This document shows positions 40,761-48,106 of a DNA stretch of 64,000 nucleotides, one piece after another (the stretch's first letter is position 1; the number at the start of each line of letters is the position of its first letter). The DNA is taken from assembly GCA_022565665.1 (NCBI GenBank), contig JAIUMI010000004.1:118121-182120 (forward strand). Reading direction: 5' to 3'. This DNA comes from Glycocaulis sp. (GTDB taxonomy: Bacteria; Pseudomonadota; Alphaproteobacteria; Caulobacterales; Maricaulaceae). The notes under the pieces were generated by a model. It did no database searches. It had not been told where the DNA came from and saw only the letters and a program-made list of their open reading frames with translations. The position numbers and the translations under genes were made by a program.

Positions 40761-40789
40761 GTCAACCTTACCATGATGGGAGGGTCAAG
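40761..40789 (-). promoter_or_regulatory. CueR/MerR-type operator-promoter
   Basis: Reading the minus strand, TTGACC is followed by an interrupted dyad, ACCCTCCC-ATCAT-GGTAAGGT, the layout of MerR-family promoters with the long 19-base spacer between -35 and -10. The arms match at six of eight positions. The -10 is poor (GACGGT), as expected for an activated promoter. It lies about 50 bases before the glutaredoxin-MauE start. Confidence 0.65.
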
Positions 40790-40857
40790 CGGATGATGCA
40801 ATGTAGCGGAAGAGGAGCAGCCAACCGCAAGCTCACGCACCATTTTTGTAAGTACCG

Positions 40858-41094
40858 GTGCGCGCGGAAAGCCACCTTCTCCAGTGGGAGCTTGCTAAGC
40901 GCGGCGTCGGCATTGTGACGACTCTCGAAATGATCGGAGATGCCGAACCGCCCATGCAGCGGGTCCTGCACGATTTTACAATGGTCCGCTCGATGTGGCT
41001 CGTGATGCACCGCGAACTGAGAACCAGCCGACGCATCAAAATGGTATTTGACTATCTCTACAGCGAGCTGAAGGCGGTCTGCCCTGATGCCTGA
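40858..41094 (+). pseudogene. 5'-truncated LysR-family regulator remnant
   Basis: About 78 codons match only the end of a LysR substrate-binding domain: LLQWELAKRGVGIVTTLEMI, GDAEPPMQRVL, WLVMHRELRTSRRIKMVFDYL. The helix-turn-helix and most of the effector domain are absent, and an in-frame TAA lies four codons upstream. The C-terminus and stop look normal. It is a deletion relic left between the cueR unit and the SigF-type promoter. It could still be translated from a GTG, but a function is unlikely. Confidence 0.75.
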
Positions 41095-41116
41095 TGCTGA
41101 GGCGAGGGGCAGCAGC

Positions 41117-41142
41117 TGTGTAACCAGACGCCACACTGACAC
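41117..41142 (+). promoter_or_regulatory. SigF-type ECF promoter of the thioredoxin-ccdA-sigF unit
   Basis: GTAACC, exactly 16 bases, then CGAA. This is the motif reported for Caulobacter SigF-dependent promoters, recalled from the literature. An identical -35/-10 pair with the same spacing lies before the bufferin precursor gene at 44504. It sits 66 bases before the thioredoxin start, which suggests the sigma factor drives its own operon. Confidence 0.8.
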
Positions 41143-41208
41143 GAACTGGCAGGTGCAAGCCGGTGCGCAAAGCCCGTACCGGCCGATCAACCGATTGGGA
41201 GACCTGCC

Positions 41209-41595
41209 ATGTTCATCAAGACCCTCGCCACCGGCGCTATTGGCGCTTTTGCCCTGGCCACATCCGCGCTGGCCAACGAACCCTTCACGCATGAGGCGTT
41301 TTCCGCAGCTCAGGCGCAGAACAAGCCGATCCTTGTCGAGGTCGCGGCTGACTGGTGCCCCACTTGCCGCCGTCAGGCCGCAGTGATTGGCTCCCTGCAA
41401 GATGAGCAGCGCTTCGGCGGATTGGCTGTGTTCCGGGTGGACTATGACGATCAGCGCGATGTGGCACGTCAGTTCCGCGCTACGACGCAGAGCACGCTGA
41501 TCGTGTTCCGCGGCGAAGACGAAACCGGGCGTGCGGCCGGTATCACCAGCGAAAGCGATATCGCCGCCCTGATCGCGACGGCCTACGCCGACTAA
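41209..41595 (+). CDS. Periplasmic thioredoxin-family protein
   Basis: A 128-residue exported protein with a signal peptide (cleavage after ALA, residue 22) and a thioredoxin domain with active site WCPTC (Cys50, Cys53), preceded by PILVEVAAD. It is close to the thiol-disulfide domain of DsbD (DsbD-gamma type). With ccdA 42 bases downstream, it is probably the periplasmic acceptor of electrons that CcdA carries across the membrane. First gene behind the SigF-type promoter. Confidence 0.85.
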   Translation: MFIKTLATGAIGAFALATSALANEPFTHEAFSAAQAQNKPILVEVAADWCPTCRRQAAVIGSLQDEQRFGGLAVFRVDYDDQRDVARQFRATTQSTLIVFRGEDETGRAAGITSESDIAALIATAYAD

Positions 41596-41637
41596 CGCTG
41601 AAGCGCTTCATCCCACACCCTGCCGGAGGCCTCGCCC

Positions 41638-42363
41638 ATGGGTCCTGAAAGCTATGTGTTCGGCTTCCTGGCCGGAACGCTGTCCATTCTCTCGCCCTGC
41701 ATCCTGCCGCTGCTGCCCATCGTGCTGGGCGCAGCGGCGAGCAAACACCGCTATGGGCCACTGGCTCTGGCGGCGGGGCTGACCGTCTCGTTCACCGCCG
41801 TGGGCCTGTTCGTAGCGACCATCGGCTTTGCCATCGGGCTTGATGGCGAGATCGTCCGGCAGGGTGGCGGGGTGTTGCTGGCGGCCATCGGCCTGGTGCT
41901 GCTGGTCCCGGTCTTCTCCGCCCGCTTCGCGACAGCGGCTGGCCCGGCCAGCAACTGGATCGAAAGCCGCCTCGGCGGTGTCGGCGATAATGAAGGCCTT
42001 GCCCCGCAATTTACCATGGGGCTGGTGCTGGGCGCCGTCTGGAGCCCGTGCGTAGGGCCGACCCTGGGCGCCGCCTCGCTCCTCGCCGCGCAAGGCCAGT
42101 CACTCGGGCAGGTATCGCTTGTCATGCTGCTGTTTGGTCTGGGTGCGGCTTTGCCGCTTGCCATTATCGGGCTGGCCTCGCGCGAGGTTCTGATGAAATG
42201 GCGTACCCGGATGCTCGCTGCCGGTTCGATGGGCAAGATGCTCCTCGGCGGCTTCCTGCTCCTGATCGGGCTCCTGGTCGCGACCGGCATGGACAAGGTG
42301 CTGGAAGCATGGCTGGTCGACTTGTCACCTGAATGGCTCACCCGGCTGACCACCAGCCTGTGA
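41638..42363 (+). CDS. ccdA: CcdA/DsbD-beta-like transmembrane thiol electron carrier
   Basis: A 241-residue protein with six transmembrane helices. Helix 1 carries SPCILPLLPIVLGAA and helix 4 carries SPCVGPTLGAASLLA, the paired cysteine-proline motifs that relay electrons from cytoplasmic thioredoxin to periplasmic partners. It ends with a helix and no periplasmic domain, so the upstream thioredoxin is the likely partner. CcdA proteins also serve cytochrome c assembly, but no ccm genes are nearby. Confidence 0.88.
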   Translation: MGPESYVFGFLAGTLSILSPCILPLLPIVLGAAASKHRYGPLALAAGLTVSFTAVGLFVATIGFAIGLDGEIVRQGGGVLLAAIGLVLLVPVFSARFATAAGPASNWIESRLGGVGDNEGLAPQFTMGLVLGAVWSPCVGPTLGAASLLAAQGQSLGQVSLVMLLFGLGAALPLAIIGLASREVLMKWRTRMLAAGSMGKMLLGGFLLLIGLLVATGMDKVLEAWLVDLSPEWLTRLTTSL

Positions 42364-42506
42364 GCTGCGCGCTCAACACGATGTGATCTGGAGAGTGAAC
42401 GAATATGCTGGCCGTTGCCGTCTCATCGCCTAGTCTGCCACGGGTGTCGGTGACACACAGCGCGCGCGCCCCCGGCGCCGCCTGGCAGGCATATGGGGAG
42501 AAGGCC

Positions 42507-43064
42507 GTGACAAGCGAGGCCGATGCCAAGCTGAGGGCGCTGATGGTGCTTGCCCAGGCCGGTGACAGGGCGGCCTATCGCAGCGTGCTCGACATCGCGC
42601 GGGCGCAGCTCGCAATCTATTTCCGCTACCGCCTGAAGGAAGACCCGGCCAGCGCAGACGATCTCGTACAGGAAACCCTGATCGCCATTCATACCAAGCG
42701 CGCCACCTATGATGCGCGCCACCCCTTCATGCCCTGGCTCTACGCCATCGCGCGCTACAAGCTGATCGATCATTACCGGCGCTACCGCGTGCGGCGTACC
42801 GAACCGGAAGAGGCTGCGGGCGATATCGCCGACGAAACCGACGATACCCGCGCCGCGATGGCCCGGCTCGATCTGGAGACCCTGCTCGCGCGCCTGCCTG
42901 CCGGTCAGGCCGAGGCCATACGCCGGACGAAGCTGAACGGGCAGAGCGTCAGCGAAACCGCCAGCGCCATGAATATCAGCGAGTCCCTCGTGAAGGTGAA
43001 TGTGCATCGCGGCCTGAAAGCGGCTGCATCCCTGGTGGGGCTGAAACAGGCGGACCGGTCATGA
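42507..43064 (+). CDS. sigF: ECF sigma factor, SigF-like
   Basis: A 185-residue sigma-70 family protein with region 2 (DDLVQETLIAIHTKRATYD, PFMPWLYAIARYKLIDHYRR) and region 4 (LPAGQAEAIRRTKLNGQSVSETASAMNISESLVKVNVHRGL). I chose a GTG start with GGAGAAGG upstream; a longer reading to an ATG about 100 bases earlier gives an unstructured extension. Its stop overlaps the start of the DUF1109 anti-sigma gene, the arrangement of Caulobacter sigF-nrsF, which responds to heavy metals. The local GTAACC-N16-CGAA promoters support this identity. Confidence 0.85.
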   Translation: MTSEADAKLRALMVLAQAGDRAAYRSVLDIARAQLAIYFRYRLKEDPASADDLVQETLIAIHTKRATYDARHPFMPWLYAIARYKLIDHYRRYRVRRTEPEEAAGDIADETDDTRAAMARLDLETLLARLPAGQAEAIRRTKLNGQSVSETASAMNISESLVKVNVHRGLKAAASLVGLKQADRS

Positions 43065-43696
43065 CGCGTCTTATCGATGAACTTGTTGACGGGCTTGAAC
43101 CGGCTCCGGCACGTCCGGCGATTGCCATATTCGGTCTGCCGCTGGCAGTGGCAGCGCTTCTGCCGCTGGCCGCGATCATCTTCTATTACGGCTTGCGCCC
43201 GGATATGGGCAGCGCCCTTGTGGCCATGCCCTTCTGGATCAAGCTGGCCCTGCCGGCCATTCTGGTCGCCGCGGCAGGTTTTGCGCTCGCGCGCCTGTCA
43301 CGCCCCGGCGCACCGGCCGGACCGGGCCTGATGATCGCGCTGGCCGCCATGGCCATTCTCGCCATGGCAGGCCTTGCCAGTCTTGCCAGCCTGCCCGCCG
43401 AGATGCGCCTGCCGGTGCTGCTGGGCCAGTCCTGGCAGAAATGCCTGATCAGCGTGGGCGTGTTCGGACTGGCTTTCCTTGCAGGCGGGTTCTGGGCGCT
43501 ACGGCGCATGGCGCCGGTACGCCCGCACCTTGCCGGATTTGCGCTGGGCCTTGTGGCCGGTGGTCTGGCCGCCGCGCTCTACTCGCTGGCATGCAATGAA
43601 GACGCCCTGCCGTTTCTCGCCAGCTGGTACCAGCTCGGCATACTGGCCGTCGCCCTGTTGGGCGCGCTGATAAGCCCACGTATCGTGCGCTGGTAG
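43061..43696 (+). CDS. nrsF: NrsF-like DUF1109 membrane anti-sigma factor
   Basis: A 211-residue protein with six transmembrane helices after a short cytoplasmic N-terminus (RLIDELVDGLEPAPA). Only two cysteines are present, Cys128 (SWQKCLIS) and Cys178 (LYSLACNED), 50 residues apart; this spacing equals that of the two cysteines needed for metal response in Caulobacter NrsF, as I recall. It would hold the sigma factor at the membrane until metal stress. ATGA overlap with the sigma gene. Confidence 0.85.
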   Translation: MTRLIDELVDGLEPAPARPAIAIFGLPLAVAALLPLAAIIFYYGLRPDMGSALVAMPFWIKLALPAILVAAAGFALARLSRPGAPAGPGLMIALAAMAILAMAGLASLASLPAEMRLPVLLGQSWQKCLISVGVFGLAFLAGGFWALRRMAPVRPHLAGFALGLVAGGLAAALYSLACNEDALPFLASWYQLGILAVALLGALISPRIVRW

Positions 43697-43734
43697 GGCG
43701 TGTCCGGCCAATTCCTGCACGGAAAGGCAAGCCC

Positions 43735-44481
43735 ATGACCAATCCGCTCAACCCACATCCTGCTACTGCAGAAAATGTCTACGCTCATGCCGGACTGAAG
43801 GCGGTGTTTATCAACTGCACACTCAAACCGCCCGCAGAGCCTTCCCACACGGGTCTGCTGATGGAAGCATCAGCGAAAATCATGCGCGAGGCGGGCGTCA
43901 GCGTGGACCTTATTCGTCCAACCGCCCATGCGATTGCGCCTGGTGTGCAACCCGATATGACAGAGCATGGCTGGACCCGCGATGACTGGCCACAATTGTG
44001 GCCCCGCATTCTGGACGCCGACATTCTGGTGATCGGCACCCCGATCTGGCTGGGTGAAGAGTCGTCACTGTGCCGCCTGATCATCGAGCGCCTCTACGCC
44101 ATGTCGGGAGAGCTCAATTCCAACGGTCAGTCCATCTATTACGGCAAGGTCGGCGGTGTGGTGGTGACCGGCAATGAGGACGGCATCAAGCACTGCGCGA
44201 TGTCGGTGCTCTATGCGCTGGGTCATCTGGGCTACACCATTCCGCCGCAGGCCGATTGCGGGTGGATCGGCGAGGCCGGACCAGGGCCCAGCTATGGGGA
44301 TGATGGCGCCGGGTTCGACAACGATTTCACCCAGCGCAACACCACGATAATGACGTGGAATCTCATGCACATGGCGAACCTGCTCAAACAGGCAGATGGC
44401 CTGCCATCCATGGGCAATGACCGCCGTGCCTGGCAGCAGGGGCATCGTTTCGGGTTTGAAAACCCGGAGTACAGGTCCTGA
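43735..44481 (+). CDS. Flavodoxin-fold NAD(P)H-dependent oxidoreductase
   Basis: A 248-residue flavodoxin-fold protein of the FMN reductase type. It shows AVFINCTLKPPAEPSHTGLLM for the FMN phosphate loop, VIGTPIWLGEESSLCRLIIERL, and KVGGVVVTGNEDGIKHC with a following PPQADCGWIGEAGPGPSY segment. It lies 38 bases after nrsF, so it is likely the last gene of the first SigF unit, and just before the second promoter. Substrate unknown; a reductant for the nearby iron enzyme or general quinone reduction are both possible. Confidence 0.75.
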   Translation: MTNPLNPHPATAENVYAHAGLKAVFINCTLKPPAEPSHTGLLMEASAKIMREAGVSVDLIRPTAHAIAPGVQPDMTEHGWTRDDWPQLWPRILDADILVIGTPIWLGEESSLCRLIIERLYAMSGELNSNGQSIYYGKVGGVVVTGNEDGIKHCAMSVLYALGHLGYTIPPQADCGWIGEAGPGPSYGDDGAGFDNDFTQRNTTIMTWNLMHMANLLKQADGLPSMGNDRRAWQQGHRFGFENPEYRS

Positions 44482-44503
44482 CGCAAAAAGTGCGGCCCGG
44501 CGT

Positions 44504-44529
44504 GTAACCCTTCCTCCTTCCGGTGCGAA
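44504..44529 (+). promoter_or_regulatory. SigF-type ECF promoter of the bufferin operon
   Basis: GTAACC, 16 bases, CGAA: the same motif and spacing as at 41117. It lies 57 bases before the start of the DUF2282 precursor gene and after the stop of the flavodoxin-fold gene, so the buf genes have their own sigma-dependent start. Confidence 0.85.
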
Positions 44530-44586
44530 CAGACAGGCGTGACCCGGTGCGGTCACATCCAGTCCAACACCGGAGGAGACACTCCC

Positions 44587-44874
44587 ATGAAGTTCACTCA
44601 CGCTCTGTTCGCGGCTGCAGCAGCTACCACGCTTGGTGCAGCAGCGGCTCACGCAGATGAAGAAGAAATGCCCAACGAGGATGGTATGGAGCGCTGTTAC
44701 GGCATCGCTCTGGCTGGCGAAAATGACTGCGCGGCCGGTCCCGGCACGACGTGCGCGGGCACCTCTACGGTCGATTTCCAGGGCAATGCCTGGACGCTGG
44801 TCCCCAAGGGCACCTGCGAGGACATCCAGACGCCTTACGGTCCCGGCTCGCTCGAGGAAATCGAGCGTCCGTAG
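44587..44874 (+). CDS. bufA: DUF2282 bufferin precursor peptide
   Basis: A 95-residue exported peptide: Sec signal with cleavage near AHA-DEE (residue 23), then a core with four cysteines, Cys37 ([10 protein letters not shown]), Cys48 (ENDCAAG), Cys56 (TTCAGTS) and Cys77 (PKGTCEDI). This is the DUF2282 pattern. In known bufferins, an MNIO enzyme converts conserved core cysteines to thiooxazole-type groups that bind copper in the periplasm. A GGAGGAG ribosome site fixes the start. It is followed by its presumed modification genes and preceded by a SigF-type promoter. Confidence 0.88.
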   Translation: MKFTHALFAAAAATTLGAAAAHADEEEMPNEDGMERCYGIALAGENDCAAGPGTTCAGTSTVDFQGNAWTLVPKGTCEDIQTPYGPGSLEEIERP

Positions 44875-44892
44875 TCCGCAGCAGCTTTCCGG

Positions 44893-45780
44893 ATGCATCC
44901 TATGGCTCATCATCCCCCCGCGATGGCTGATCCCTGCCCCCCCAGCGCCGGGATTGGCTTGAAGCCCGCCCATTACCGTGACGTCCTGTCCGTTAATGCG
45001 TCCGGTTTCTGGGTCGAGGTGCATCCGGAAAACTACATGACGCCCGGCGGGCCGCGCCATCAATGGCTGGCTGCCATCCGCGAGGCGCACCCGTTATCGC
45101 TTCACGGTGTGGGCTTGTCTCTCGGTGGCCTTGACCGGCCCAGCCGGGTGCATTTGCGGGCCCTGCGCCTGCTTGCCGAGCGTTATGCGCCTTTCGAGAT
45201 CTCCGAGCATCTTGCCTGGTGCGCACACGATGGCGAGCACTTCGCCGATCTTTTACCGCTTCCCTATACACAGGCCGCGCTGAAGCGCTTCTGCGATCAT
45301 GTCGACGAAACCCAGGAGGTGCTCGGGCGGCGCATACTCATAGAGAATCCTGCACTTTATGTGGCGCTGAACGGGGAGATGGGTGAGGCCGAGTTCCTCG
45401 CCGAAACCGTGCAGCGCACCGGGTGCGGACTGCTGCTGGACGTGAATAATGTCCATGTCACTGCGCACAATACCGGCCGCGACCCTTGCGCCTTCATCAA
45501 TGACCTGCCAGCGGCCGCGATTGGCGAGATTCACCTGGCCGGACATGCTCCTGATACGCGCGAACCTGGCTTGCTGATCGATACGCACGGCACGGCCATC
45601 TCCGAGAATGTCTGGGCATTATATGCAAAGGCTCTCGACCGGTTCGGCGCCGTACCCACGCTCATCGAGCGCGACAATGACATCCCGCCCTTCGCTGATC
45701 TCATGGCCGAGCGCAACCGCGCTGCCGGGATGATGGCGGCGGGACAGGCTGCAACACGCCGGGAGGCAGCCCATGTCTGA
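44893..45780 (+). CDS. bufB: DUF692 multinuclear non-heme iron oxidase (MNIO)
   Basis: A 295-residue TIM-barrel protein of the MNIO family. Candidate metal ligands lie at the ends of strands: EVHPEN (42-47), SLHGVGLSLG (His71), FEISEHLAW (102-109), LIENP (Glu151), LLDVNNVHV (Asp183, Asn185), EIHLAGH (His214, His218), DTHG (Asp230, His232) and ERD (259-261). MNIOs oxidise cysteines of RiPP precursors, and BufA is the clear substrate. Two in-frame ATGs within ten codons make the exact start uncertain. The 3' end overlaps the DUF2063 gene. Confidence 0.9.
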   Translation: MHPMAHHPPAMADPCPPSAGIGLKPAHYRDVLSVNASGFWVEVHPENYMTPGGPRHQWLAAIREAHPLSLHGVGLSLGGLDRPSRVHLRALRLLAERYAPFEISEHLAWCAHDGEHFADLLPLPYTQAALKRFCDHVDETQEVLGRRILIENPALYVALNGEMGEAEFLAETVQRTGCGLLLDVNNVHVTAHNTGRDPCAFINDLPAAAIGEIHLAGHAPDTREPGLLIDTHGTAISENVWALYAKALDRFGAVPTLIERDNDIPPFADLMAERNRAAGMMAAGQAATRREAAHV

Positions 45781-46537
45781 TACCGCAGACATCGGGTTCT
45801 ACACGGCGTTCGCAGCGATGGTGGCAGGCCGTGATGCGCCGGACCTGCCGGCATTCCTGGCAGACAGTCCGGCGCCGGGCCTTGCCGTTTACCGCAACAA
45901 TGTGGCGCGCGGCGCCGTGGAAACGCTGGCCAGCGCCTATCCGGCTGTACAGCGTCTGGTAGGTGAACGCTTCTTCGCCGCCATGGCAGGGGCTTTTCGT
46001 GACGTTCAGCCGCCCCGCAGTCCCGTCCTGGCTCTTTATGGCGATGGTTTTGACAGCTTCATCGAACAATTCGAACCCGCCAACAGCCTGCCCTACCTGC
46101 CCGATATCGCACGGCTGGACAGGGCATGGCTGCTCGCTCATCACGCGCCGGACCGGCCAGCTCTCGAGATGCGGGACATCACCGCTGCAGGCAATCGCGC
46201 CCTCGCGGGCTTACGCTTCGGCCCGCATCCGGCAAGCCAGATACTCGCCTTCGACCTGCCCGCCTATTCCATCTGGCGTACCAACCGCGAAGACCGTCAG
46301 GTCAGCCGGATACGGCTTGCCGATGGCGCGGAGACGGCCCTTGTTTGGCGGCAATCCGGAGAGGTGCGCCACCGCAAGACCAGCGCCGGGGAACATGTGC
46401 TCGTCAATGCGCTCTTCTCCGGCGCTGCCGTTGAGGAAGCCTGCGTGGCCGCTCACGCAATAGCCCCCGGCAGCGATCCTGTTTCTACAGTTTTCACCCT
46501 GATCCGGGCCGGTGTTTTTGAAAGGAAGAGTTCATGA
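45773..46537 (+). CDS. bufC: DUF2063 RiPP recognition/partner protein
   Basis: A 254-residue protein with the DUF2063 N-terminal domain: GLAVYRNNVARGAVETLASAYPAVQRLVGERFF, DSFIEQF and LPYLPDIARLDRAWLLAHHA. In bufferin operons, DUF2063 proteins pair with the DUF692 enzyme and are thought to present the precursor. The start overlaps the bufB stop by eight bases and the stop overlaps the doxX start (ATGA), so all three are coupled. Confidence 0.88.
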   Translation: MSDTADIGFYTAFAAMVAGRDAPDLPAFLADSPAPGLAVYRNNVARGAVETLASAYPAVQRLVGERFFAAMAGAFRDVQPPRSPVLALYGDGFDSFIEQFEPANSLPYLPDIARLDRAWLLAHHAPDRPALEMRDITAAGNRALAGLRFGPHPASQILAFDLPAYSIWRTNREDRQVSRIRLADGAETALVWRQSGEVRHRKTSAGEHVLVNALFSGAAVEEACVAAHAIAPGSDPVSTVFTLIRAGVFERKSS

Positions 46538-47121
46538 CAAGCTCCAACCCGGTTGCGCCGTCGCAGCCTGCCAGGATGTTCGCAACGCTTCACCGGCTTC
46601 ATGGCAAGGCCGCTTTCCTGGCCGAACGCCTTGTCGCGCACGACCTGCTTTCCCTGTTCATGCGGATCACGATTGCGGGCGTATTCTGGCGCTCATTCCT
46701 CACCAAGGTCGAGACCTTCGGCGTCTGGCGCTATGTCGAGGTCATCAATGATTTCGAGATCGAGAAGTTTCACATACGCCTGCCCGAGCTGCCGCTGGAG
46801 ATGAAGGCAACGACGCTGGCGCAGTTTCGTGGTGATTTCACCTTGCCGCTGCTGCCTGCCGAGCTCGCGGCCTGGATGGCGACCCTTGGCGAGTTCATTC
46901 TGCCGATCCTGCTGGTTATCGGTCTGTTCACCCGGTTTGCCGCGGCAGGTTTGCTGGTGATGACACTCGTCATCCAGATTTTCGTCTTTCCCGATGCCTG
47001 GTGGGCAAGTCATGCGCTTTGGGCGGCCATGCTGCTCTTCATCATTGGCCGCGGGCCCGGCCGGCTGTCGCTCGATCATCTCCTCGGCGCGGTTCTGACC
47101 AAGCCGGGTATGGCGAAATGA
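46534..47121 (+). CDS. DoxX-family membrane protein of the buf operon
   Basis: A 195-residue membrane protein with a cytoplasmic N-terminus and about four helices: LFMRITIAGVFWRSFLTKVE, WMATLGEFILPILLVIGLF, AGLLVMTLVIQIFVFPDAWW and ALWAAMLLFIIGRGPGRLSLD. This is the DoxX pattern, and DoxX genes often close DUF692/DUF2063 operons. The biochemical role in bufferin systems is not known; quinone-linked redox chemistry is possible. It ends 50 bases before the convergent LysR gene. Confidence 0.85.
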   Translation: MTSSNPVAPSQPARMFATLHRLHGKAAFLAERLVAHDLLSLFMRITIAGVFWRSFLTKVETFGVWRYVEVINDFEIEKFHIRLPELPLEMKATTLAQFRGDFTLPLLPAELAAWMATLGEFILPILLVIGLFTRFAAAGLLVMTLVIQIFVFPDAWWASHALWAAMLLFIIGRGPGRLSLDHLLGAVLTKPGMAK

Positions 47122-47171
47122 AGCCGTCGCGGCTCAGGATTGCAGGCCAAGTGCCTAAGATAATCAGATCA

Positions 47172-48059
47172 TCAGGCGACGTTGGCACTCCAGTCGATGG
47201 CCTGTGCAGATTTGATAGCGATGGATACCGGGCGGCTGTGTGGTCTGCCCGCGACCGTGGCCATGGCGATATGGCGTGACACTTCGGGACTGGTGAGAGG
47301 CCGTGTCAGCACGCCGTCCACCATCGGCAGGAATTGCGGCATTACGGTGCAGCCCAGACCTGCTGCCACCATGGTCTGGACCCAGTCCTCGCGTTCGGTG
47401 ACATAGCGGACCTGCAGATCATCATAGGAGATGGAGCCGCCAAGCCTGACAAGATTGCCTGGAAATTCGCAATGCAGACGTTTGACATAAGGCTCGCCGA
47501 TAAGCTCCTTCAACGGCACCGTCTCCATTTTTTCAAAGCGATGGCCGGCCCCGAACGCGATATGGAAGGGTTCCCGGTATAGCGGAGTCACACGAAGACG
47601 CTCGCCATAATCCATCGTGCTGACGATGGCGACGTCGATCTCGCCGGCCAGCAGGGCGTCGCTGAGTTCCTCGCAATGCGATTCCCACAGCACGAGTTCG
47701 AGATTGGGCGCAGCCGCGCGAAGGGCACGCAGATAGGTAGTCAATTGCCGTGCGCCCATTGACGAGAAAATTCCCATCTTGAGCTTGGCTTCCGACAGGG
47801 TCCGGTATTTTTCCGCGTCCGTTCTTGCGGCTTCCAGTGCCTGCTGCGCCACGGAAAAGTGCTGCTCCATCAGTCGGCCAAGATCCGTCAGGTGGGTCAT
47901 GCGTCGTTCACGACGGAACAGTTGGCCGCCCAGTTCTTCCTCAAGCTTGTGAATCGCCTTGGTCAGCGTGGGAACGGACACCTCGCACTGTTCTGCAGCG
48001 CGCGAGAAGTTCAGTGTCTCGCACATGGTCAGAAAATACCGGATTTTGCGTGCTTCCAT
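47172..48059 (-). CDS. LysR-family transcriptional regulator
   Basis: A 295-residue LysR protein with N-terminal winged helix (MEARKIRYFLTMCETLNFSRAAEQCEVSVPTLTKAIHKLE) and substrate-binding domain (KLKMGIFSSMGARQL, EIDVAIVSTMDY, MVAAGLGCTVMPQFLP). I chose the ATG at the family start, seven codons after an upstream Met. It lies 47 bases downstream of the TIGR03032 gene on the same strand, so both may be one transcript divergent from the autotransporter. The effector is unknown. Confidence 0.88.
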   Translation of the reverse strand: MEARKIRYFLTMCETLNFSRAAEQCEVSVPTLTKAIHKLEEELGGQLFRRERRMTHLTDLGRLMEQHFSVAQQALEAARTDAEKYRTLSEAKLKMGIFSSMGARQLTTYLRALRAAAPNLELVLWESHCEELSDALLAGEIDVAIVSTMDYGERLRVTPLYREPFHIAFGAGHRFEKMETVPLKELIGEPYVKRLHCEFPGNLVRLGGSISYDDLQVRYVTEREDWVQTMVAAGLGCTVMPQFLPMVDGVLTRPLTSPEVSRHIAMATVAGRPHSRPVSIAIKSAQAIDWSANVA

Positions 48060-48106
48060 GAACCTCTTCCATCCCAGCATGCGACTTGGAGCCTGAGCGT
48101 TGCGCT

